Below the pieces are notes generated by a model. That model made no database searches and was not told where the DNA came from. It was given only the letters and a program-made list of their open reading frames with translations. Positions 1 through 5,041 of a stretch of DNA of 5,041 bases are shown one piece after another (position 1 is the first letter of the stretch; every line of letters begins with the position of its first letter). Made by a program: the position numbers and the translations under genes. This stretch comes from Phycisphaerales bacterium (GTDB lineage: Bacteria; Planctomycetota; Phycisphaerae; Phycisphaerales; UBA1924), in contig JARGNC010000167.1 in assembly GCA_029212425.1 (NCBI GenBank), positions 1 to 5,041 of the forward strand. Direction: 5' to 3'.

Positions 1-438
1 GGAGTCGATGAGGCACTCATCCAACGCGAGAAGGATCCGCTGCTGATCGGGAAGCGTGTGCTGGTTGTTGACGACAATCCCAAGATCCGCAAGATCATCG
101 GCGATGTGTTATCGCATCGTGGGTGTGAGACCACTGTCGTTAACGACGGCGCCCGCGCGATCGAGATCCTTGAAGAAATCAAAGCGCATCGGACCGAGCC
201 GTTTGATTTGGTCGTGTCGGATATCCAGATGCCGGACCGGAATGGATACGAGGTGTTCAGCGCGGTCCGTCGATGCAATCCGGATACACAGGTGATCCTG
301 ATGACTGGATTCGGGTACGACCCGCACCACTCGATCGTGCGCGCGTCGCAAGAGGGTCTGAAGAGCGTGCTGTTCAAGCCGTTCGAGATTGAGCTTCTAT
401 TGACCCAAGTGCGTGAAGCATTTTCAGAATCTTGCTAG
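1..438 (+). CDS. C-terminal receiver (response regulator) domain of a longer protein, 5' partial
   Basis: This is a two-component receiver domain, which accepts a phosphoryl group from a histidine kinase in the cytoplasm. Counting codons from base 1, 145 residues are visible. The acidic pair is D24-D25 in LVVDD, the phospho-acceptor is D74 in LVVSDIQMP, the switch threonine is T102 in LMTG, and the conserved lysine is K126 in FKPF, so the domain looks complete and functional. The frame has no stop back to base 1. A GTG at 58 would begin inside the first beta strand (KRVLVVDD), so it is probably not the true start; the gene most likely begins upstream of the window. No DNA-binding output domain follows the receiver, and the protein ends about 19 residues after the conserved lysine. 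Any partner or output domain must therefore be N-terminal and unseen. The HSIVRASQEGL stretch before the lysine is, from memory, typical of planctomycete receivers. Its kinase partner is not in the window. Confidence 0.88.
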   Translation, partial: GVDEALIQREKDPLLIGKRVLVVDDNPKIRKIIGDVLSHRGCETTVVNDGARAIEILEEIKAHRTEPFDLVVSDIQMPDRNGYEVFSAVRRCNPDTQVILMTGFGYDPHHSIVRASQEGLKSVLFKPFEIELLLTQVREAFSESC

Positions 439-501
439 TTCTGATGACTGGTCAAAATCTCCTATACAACTCTTTTTCAGTTTCAGATCGCTGAATTTCC
501 G

Positions 502-529
502 TTGAAATTATCGATGCGTCTTGTACATT
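502..529 (+). promoter_or_regulatory. Possible sigma-70-type promoter for the secreted-protein gene
   Basis: TTGAAA at 502-507 (5 of 6 match to TTGACA) is followed after 16 bases by TACATT at 524-529 (4 of 6 match to TATAAT). Transcription would start near 536, giving a leader of about 45 bases before the ATG at 583. The region is A/T-rich, so chance matches are likely. A TATAAA at 562-567 is an alternative -10 element but has no good -35 partner. Confidence 0.3.
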
Positions 530-570
530 TTAAGAATGGGAATAGGTCTCATTTGAATTCATATAAATAC

Positions 571-576
571 AGGAGG
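571..576 (+). promoter_or_regulatory. Strong Shine-Dalgarno sequence that fixes the start at 583
   Basis: AGGAGG at 571-576 is a perfect anti-16S match. It lies 6 bases before the ATG at 583 and abuts another in-frame ATG at 577 with no spacing. Spacing therefore favours 583. The in-frame ATG at 502 would place a charged, non-hydrophobic stretch before the signal peptide and is unlikely. Confidence 0.75.
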
Positions 577-582
577 ATGAAA

Positions 583-1236
583 ATGAAAAATGCAACCAGA
601 GTGATTGGGGCAATGCTTGCTTTGGGTGTTGCACTTGCAAGCGAATCACATGCAGAGGTTTTATTTGGCACCGATTATCCAACAGAGTATGTCGCGTTTA
701 CCGACGGATAGCAAAATAACAATGGTGGGCATGTGGACGCGCTCGGACTTTATTTTCGAGGGTACTCAGAGTTTGCTGGGTCGACCATGTTCAACTACTT
801 TCTATATGGCGATACAGATTCTCCAAATCAAACATTGAAATACATTAATTCCACGAATCAAGGATTTTTAGCGTCATCGTATTTCAATGAAGGGCAGGGC
901 ATTCAAGAGAACATGCTCAGTTCAAGCGGCAACTTGATTTTCGGATTTGGTGGTGGCGGGCAGGATGGCGATCCCTATATACTGGAGTTTGCTGGGACTC
1001 CTGGACAACAGCTTTATGTGGGATTCATGGTCGAAACAAATGTTGGGCCAACAACTGAAATCAACTACGGCTTTATCCAACTTGAAAATGTGGATGGAGA
1101 CCAGTTGCGATTTGTTGGTTGGGCATACGAAACCACCGCTGGCGCAGACATTGTGACTTTCAGTATTCCAAACCCATCTTCGATGGCTCTCTTGGGATTG
1201 GCGGGAGTCGGTGCGACTCGTCGCCGTCGAGTGTAA
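583..1236 (+). pseudogene. PEP-CTERM-like secreted protein gene interrupted by an in-frame TAG
   Basis: Ignoring the TAG at 709-711 (codon 43), one frame runs from ATG 583 to TAA 1234-1236, giving 217 codon positions. Residues 1-24 form a signal peptide: basic start MKNATR, a hydrophobic core, and a likely cleavage after SHA-24. The body is Gly/Asn/aromatic-rich, with no catalytic motif I recognise; late in it comes a YGFIQLE...LRFVGWAYETTAGADI segment of the type seen just before sorting tails in PEP-CTERM proteins. The end has P196-N197-P198, a short hydrophobic stretch (S199-A211) and R213-R216, which is the layout of an exosortase-type sorting signal with N in place of the usual E. The product would be exported and anchored or processed at the envelope. 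The two pieces match end to end in one frame, so a point nonsense mutation or a sequence error is the simplest reading. The 733-1236 piece could start at GTG 733 but would lack a signal peptide. Function is unknown. Base composition is more A/T-rich than its neighbours. Confidence 0.68.
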
Positions 1237-1262
1237 CCGAAGTATGATTAAAGATTCACTCG

Positions 1263-1287
1263 CCCTCGTTTACGAGGGTTTTTCTTT
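1263..1287 (+). terminator. Rho-independent terminator after the secreted-protein gene
   Basis: A perfect 6-bp stem, CCCTCG (1263-1268) with CGAGGG (1273-1278), closes a four-base TTTA loop and is followed by TTTTTCTTT (1279-1287). It lies 26 bases after the stop at 1236, so it fits termination of plus-strand transcription. On the minus strand no U-tract follows the hairpin, so it is not a good terminator for prmC. It overlaps the last six codons of prmC on the other strand. Confidence 0.82.
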
Positions 1288-2244
1288 GCGCTGTGCGATC
1301 AGGACACGATCGAGGCCGTCGGAGTCCTTCGCGATGTGCTGCTGGCTGAGCAGTGGGTGATCCATTGCGAGCTTGAGCGCGTCCTTCGCTTTGATGGATG
1401 CGAGTTCGATGAGTAGAAGACCGCCGGGGGAGAGGTGTTTGGGGGCGTCTTGGATCAAAGGCGCGACAAACTCCATGCCATCGTCATTGGCGCGGAGCGC
1501 CATGGTGGGTTCGTGGTCTTTGACATTGGGTTCGACCGAATCCCACTCGCTGTTGGGAATGTAAGGCGGATTGCTCACGATGTACCGCAGCGATCCGGTG
1601 CTTCCGGCAACGGGATGTTTCTGGATCGGTTCGAGCAGATTCCCTTGAACAAGCTCAACGCGGTCGCTGAGTTTATGGAGTTCGATGTTTGTCTTGGCGC
1701 ACGCGAGCGCATCTTCGGAGAGGTCTGTCGCGATGACGCGTGCACCAGGGAGATGCTTCGCGAGCGCCGAGGCGATGCACCCGCTCCCGGTGCAGATGTC
1801 CGCGATCATGATCCCGCGTCCCGCGTCTGAGTCGCGGAGCGTGTTGTCGTCCGGATTCTTCCGCGCGTGCTGGAGGACCTCTTCGACGATGGTTTGCGTG
1901 GATGGTCTTGGGATGAGCACGCGTTTGTCGACTTTGAAGATCATCGTGAAGAACGCTTCTTCGCCGACGAGGTACTGGATGGGTTCGTGATCGAGCGCGC
2001 GTTTGACGAGGCCGCGGAGGGATTCGCGTTCGAGCGGAGTGCTGGGGCGGTCGGGATCCATATAGAGATTGAGCCGTTCAACACCGAGCACATGCGCCAG
2101 CAGCATCTCCGCCATCCGGCGCGGCGAGTCGAGGTCTTTCTTTTCGAAAGCCTCGTTCATCCAAGAGAGCAAGTGGCGGCTGGTCCAAGATTGATTGGTC
2201 GCGGGTGGCACGCGTGTAGTGTATCCGATCCGCTCGGATTGCAA
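1270..2244 (-). CDS. prmC: Peptide chain release factor N5-glutamine methyltransferase PrmC (HemK family)
   Basis: PrmC transfers a methyl group from S-adenosylmethionine to the glutamine of the GGQ motif in release factors RF1 and RF2, which speeds peptide release in translation termination. The 324-residue protein has the family's two parts. An N-terminal helical substrate-binding domain spans about residues 20-90 and ends in PIQYLVGEEAFF (88-99). A Rossmann-fold methyltransferase follows, with SAM-binding DICTGSGCIA (149-158), an acidic residue after the next strand (D174 in ATDLS), and the catalytic NPPY (225-228). The length is slightly above the usual 280-300 because of about 20 extra N-terminal residues. 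The start used is TTG at 2244, two bases after the polA stop, which suggests translational coupling; a GTG at 2211 (codon 12) is a reasonable alternative and also keeps the whole helical domain. The usual PRPD/E-T-E motif reads PRPSTQ (112-117). The stop codon lies in the loop of an opposing terminator hairpin. Confidence 0.93.
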   Translation of the reverse strand: MQSERIGYTTRVPPATNQSWTSRHLLSWMNEAFEKKDLDSPRRMAEMLLAHVLGVERLNLYMDPDRPSTPLERESLRGLVKRALDHEPIQYLVGEEAFFTMIFKVDKRVLIPRPSTQTIVEEVLQHARKNPDDNTLRDSDAGRGIMIADICTGSGCIASALAKHLPGARVIATDLSEDALACAKTNIELHKLSDRVELVQGNLLEPIQKHPVAGSTGSLRYIVSNPPYIPNSEWDSVEPNVKDHEPTMALRANDDGMEFVAPLIQDAPKHLSPGGLLLIELASIKAKDALKLAMDHPLLSQQHIAKDSDGLDRVLIAQRKEKPS

Positions 2245-2246
2245 CT

Positions 2247-5041
2247 CTATTTTCCGCCAAACCAGTCCTTCGAGACCTGCGCATCGACTTTCAGCGGCAC
2301 CTTGAGGTCCATCGCCCCCTCCATCCGGCTCGTTACGATCGGCATGACCGCATCCACGCGAGCGTCGGGGACCTCGAAGACCAGTTCGTCGTGGATCTGG
2401 AGGATCATCTTGGTGCCATCGAGATCGGAGCCGCTCTTGGCGCTGGTGATGTCCCGATGCAGGTCGATCATCGCGATCTTGATCAGGTCCGCGGCGGACC
2501 CCTGCACCACAGAGTTAATCGCGACACGCTCCGCGAGTGCTCTCCGCTGCGGGTTGCGTGCGTCGATCTCGGTGATCGGTCGGCGTCGTCCCATCATGGT
2601 TTCGACATAGCCATGGGTCTTGGCGAAGGTGACGCACTCTTCGAGGAAGGAGGTGATGTTGACGAACTTCGCTTTGTAGTCGTCGATGATCTGCGTTGCT
2701 TCCGCGTTGGAGACCTTGAGTCGTCGAGCGAGTCCCCAGGGGGTGACGCCGTAGACGATCCCGAAGTTGACCATCTTCGCGCCGGATCGTTGTTCTTTGG
2801 TGACCTCATCGAGCGGGATGTCGTTGATCTGCGCCGCGACGGCTTGATGGATGTCCTCTCCCGCTTCAAATGCGGCGATGAGTGCGGGGTCTTCCGAGAG
2901 ATGCGCGAGGATGCGGAGCTCGATCTGCGAGTAGTCTGCGGTGATCAGTTGGTGATTTGGTGGCGCGACGAACGCTTTGCGGATCTCGCGTCCGATGTCG
3001 GATCGGATCGGGATGTTCTGGAGGTTCGGGTCCGACGAACTCAGACGACCGGTCGATGCGACGGTCTGGTGGAAGCTCGCGTGGATGCGTCCAGTCTCAG
3101 GATGAATCTCGTCTGCGAGCGCTTTGAGGTAGGTCGAGACGAGTTTCGTGAGCTGGCGGTACTCGAGGATCAGTGTTGGGATCGGTGTTTCGATGTCGGG
3201 ATCAGCAGCGAGTTTTTCGAGGACCTCCGCATCGGTCGAGAAGCCGGTCTTGGTTTTCTTGATGGGTTTGATCCCGAATCCTTCGGGTTCATCATCGGGT
3301 TTGCTGAACAACGCCGCGGAGAGTTGCTTGGGGCTGTTGAGATCGAATGTTCGTCCGATGGTGTCCATCGATTCGGTGTTGATCTCTTCGATGAGCTCGT
3401 CGATTCGGGACTGGAGGCGTGCTTCTTGTCGACCCAGTTCGTCGCGATCGACGATGACGCCGTTGCGTTCGAGGGTCGCGAGGACATCGACCAGCGGCAT
3501 CTCGAGCTCTTGATACAGCTTCACGAGCGAGGGTTCCTTCGCGAGGTCTTTGTAGAGTGTGTGATCGAGTTGGAGCGTTACATCCGCGTCTTCCGCGGCG
3601 TATGGACCCGCTTGATCGAGCGGGACTTGATCAAAGGTGCGCTGGTTCTTTCCTGTGCCAATCAAATCCTTGATGGAGATGTTTGTGCGATCGAGCAGCG
3701 CCAGCGCGAGGTTGTCCATCGAATGGCTCGACCGCGACGCATCGAGGATAAAGCTCGCGATCATCGTGTCGCCCGCATCAGGATGGGTCTTGGTGGGTTG
3801 GTGTCCACGCAGCTCGATCCCGGCGTTCCGGAAGACATTTAAATCATACTTGAGGTTGTGTCCGACCTTCGCGATCGAAGCGTCTTCAAGGATTGGCTTA
3901 AGCGATTCGATGACCGTCTCGGTGTCGAGGTGCTTCTCGTCTTCAGGAGCGAGGCAAGGGACGTAGTACCCAACGCCTTCTTTATGCGAGATTGAGATGC
4001 CTGCGATTTTCGCGCGCATCGGACGGATGTGGGTCGTCTCGGTATCGACAGCAAGCAGCGGCGCTACCTTGATTGACTTGAGCATCGCACTCAGGTCTTT
4101 CTTGGTGCGGACGATGATGTACTCACCTTGAGCAGCAGGGGTGTCCTGCGTTTGATCGAACAACGATCCGAATCCAGGAGCAGCGGTTTTCTTGGATTTG
4201 GAGTCCTTGGGTTCCTCGTCGCCGACGATCATCTTTTTGAGGTCGTCCTGATAGCGATTGAATCCGAGTTCTTTGCAGATCGGGATCAGTTTGTCGAGCG
4301 CGATGGACTCCACGGCTGCGTCATTCAGATCCAGCACGATCGGGACATCGTGGCGCAAGGTGACAAGGTCTTTGCTCAGCGGCAGGTGCTCCTTGCTCGC
4401 GATCAGGTTCTCGCGGCGCTTGCCTTTGATCGTCCCCGCATCGGCGGCTTCGAGAATCGAATCTAGATCGCCATGCTCGACAAGCAGTTTGGCGGCGGTC
4501 TTGATCCCGATCCCCATCACCCCAGGGATATTGTCAGCGGTGTCGCCCATCAGCGTCAGCAGGTCGATGACCTGATCGGGACGCAGCCCAAGCTCTTCCA
4601 TCAGGTCCGCTTCGGTGATGAGCTCGTCCTTGTGCAGGTCGTACATCTCGGTGGGGGGGGCACCCTCTCCCAGCAGTTGCTTGAGGTCTTTGTCCTTGCT
4701 GATAATCCGCACGCGGACATCGGGATGCTTGCTCGAAAAATCCGTCGCGATGGTCGCGAGCACATCGTCCGCTTCGTATCCGGCGCATCCGATGACCGGG
4801 ACGCCGATCGCTTCAAGCAGCGACAGAGCGCGGTCTACCTGAGGACGGAGGTCCTCGGGTGGTGCGTCGCGGTTTGCTTTGTACTCTGGAAACAGCTCGC
4901 TGCGGAAGGTGCCCTTGTCGCCCCCAACATCGAGCGCGACGGCGAGGTAGCTGACCGCGCCATCGCCGACAAGATGCGAACCATCATTGCGGAGGAGTTT
5001 GAGGAGCATCCCGACGAAGCCGTAGGTCATGTTGGTGGGTT
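2247..5041 (-). CDS. polA: DNA polymerase I, 5' partial
   Basis: This repair and Okazaki-fragment-processing polymerase has all three activities visible. Residues are numbered from the ATG at 5030. The 5'-3' flap nuclease covers about 1-265, with GYEADD (84-89), SKDKD (111-115) and GDTADNIPG (162-170) followed by the helix-hairpin-helix GIGIKTAAKLL. A polar linker of about 35 residues follows. The 3'-5' proofreading domain (about 303-495) keeps its catalytic set: D329 and E331 in VDTETT, D396 in HNLKYD, and Y477 and D481 in YAAED. The polymerase domain (about 505-927) has motif A DYSQIE (699-704), motif B with R748, K752, F756 and Y760, and motif C HDE (880-882). The annotated-looking ATG at 5030 is not the real start: PTN is encoded in frame just before it, matching the family's PTNAxYGF, so roughly 25-30 residues including the first metal-binding Asp lie beyond the edge. 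It is followed at 2 bases by prmC. Confidence 0.97.
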   Translation of the reverse strand, partial: PTNMTYGFVGMLLKLLRNDGSHLVGDGAVSYLAVALDVGGDKGTFRSELFPEYKANRDAPPEDLRPQVDRALSLLEAIGVPVIGCAGYEADDVLATIATDFSSKHPDVRVRIISKDKDLKQLLGEGAPPTEMYDLHKDELITEADLMEELGLRPDQVIDLLTLMGDTADNIPGVMGIGIKTAAKLLVEHGDLDSILEAADAGTIKGKRRENLIASKEHLPLSKDLVTLRHDVPIVLDLNDAAVESIALDKLIPICKELGFNRYQDDLKKMIVGDEEPKDSKSKKTAAPGFGSLFDQTQDTPAAQGEYIIVRTKKDLSAMLKSIKVAPLLAVDTETTHIRPMRAKIAGISISHKEGVGYYVPCLAPEDEKHLDTETVIESLKPILEDASIAKVGHNLKYDLNVFRNAGIELRGHQPTKTHPDAGDTMIASFILDASRSSHSMDNLALALLDRTNISIKDLIGTGKNQRTFDQVPLDQAGPYAAEDADVTLQLDHTLYKDLAKEPSLVKLYQELEMPLVDVLATLERNGVIVDRDELGRQEARLQSRIDELIEEINTESMDTIGRTFDLNSPKQLSAALFSKPDDEPEGFGIKPIKKTKTGFSTDAEVLEKLAADPDIETPIPTLILEYRQLTKLVSTYLKALADEIHPETGRIHASFHQTVASTGRLSSSDPNLQNIPIRSDIGREIRKAFVAPPNHQLITADYSQIELRILAHLSEDPALIAAFEAGEDIHQAVAAQINDIPLDEVTKEQRSGAKMVNFGIVYGVTPWGLARRLKVSNAEATQIIDDYKAKFVNITSFLEECVTFAKTHGYVETMMGRRRPITEIDARNPQRRALAERVAINSVVQGSAADLIKIAMIDLHRDITSAKSGSDLDGTKMILQIHDELVFEVPDARVDAVMPIVTSRMEGAMDLKVPLKVDAQVSKDWFGGK

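Noticed and set aside
445..454. Short palindrome TGACTGGTCA that might be an operator
   Set aside because: There are only four paired bases on each side, it occurs once, and it is not near the likely promoter; palindromes of this size are expected by chance.
482..500. Possible terminator after the receiver gene (TTCAG-ATCG-CTGAA, then TTTCC)
   Set aside because: The stem is only 5 bp with two G-C pairs, and the following T-run is three bases, so this is not distinguishable from chance in A/T-rich DNA.
605..838. Open frame overlapping the signal-peptide region in the second forward frame
   Set aside because: It overlaps the interrupted gene out of frame, has no ribosome binding site and no recognisable product; it exists because the region has few stops in that frame.
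733..1236. A separate gene starting at GTG 733
   Set aside because: It would lack a signal peptide yet end in an envelope sorting tail. The sequence before the GTG continues in the same frame from the upstream signal-peptide piece, so one interrupted gene is the better reading.
1867..2610. Plus-strand open frame across the prmC-polA junction
   Set aside because: It is antisense to two confirmed genes, has no convincing ribosome binding site and no recognisable motif; it is a coding shadow.
2391..3842. Long plus-strand open frame (483 codons) opposite polA
   Set aside because: It lies entirely antisense to the conserved, motif-complete PolA frame. Its translation is Asp/Glu/Arg-rich with no recognisable domain, as expected for the reverse of a GC-rich coding frame.
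4128..4466. Plus-strand open frame opposite the PolA linker and nuclease domain
   Set aside because: Antisense to a conserved region, with low-complexity composition and no domain signal.

Overview
The window looks like ordinary chromosome from a planctomycete, probably of the Phycisphaerae. This is an inference from three protein features: a receiver domain with an HSIVRASQEGL...VLFKPF tail, a short secreted-protein sorting tail ending in RRRR, and the general look of the PolA and PrmC proteins. The flanking genes are GC-rich (36 of 60 bases are G/C at 4561-4620). The middle-left segment, about 439-1260, is visibly richer in A/T (24 of 60 at 841-900).

Layout, left to right. At 1-438 (+) is the 3' end of a gene ending in a complete two-component receiver domain; the reading frame is open to the window edge, so the receiver sits at the C-terminus of a longer protein. 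A 144-base A/T-rich gap (439-582) holds a possible promoter and a strong Shine-Dalgarno sequence. At 583-1236 (+) lies a secreted, PEP-CTERM-like protein gene with a clear signal peptide and sorting tail, but an in-frame TAG at 709-711 interrupts it 42 codons in. A Rho-independent terminator at 1263-1287 follows it and overlaps the 3' end of the convergent gene.

The remaining three quarters is a tight two-gene minus-strand unit: polA (5041-2247, missing its first few dozen codons at the right edge) followed after 2 bases by prmC (2244-1270). DNA polymerase I serves replication and repair. PrmC methylates peptide-chain release factors. The 2-base spacing and TTG start of prmC suggest co-transcription and translational coupling, although the two proteins do not share a pathway.

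No new multi-gene system is evident. The most noteworthy items are the amber-interrupted exported-protein gene with its non-canonical PNP sorting motif, and the terminator hairpin whose U-tract and loop also encode the last residues and stop codon of the opposing prmC gene.
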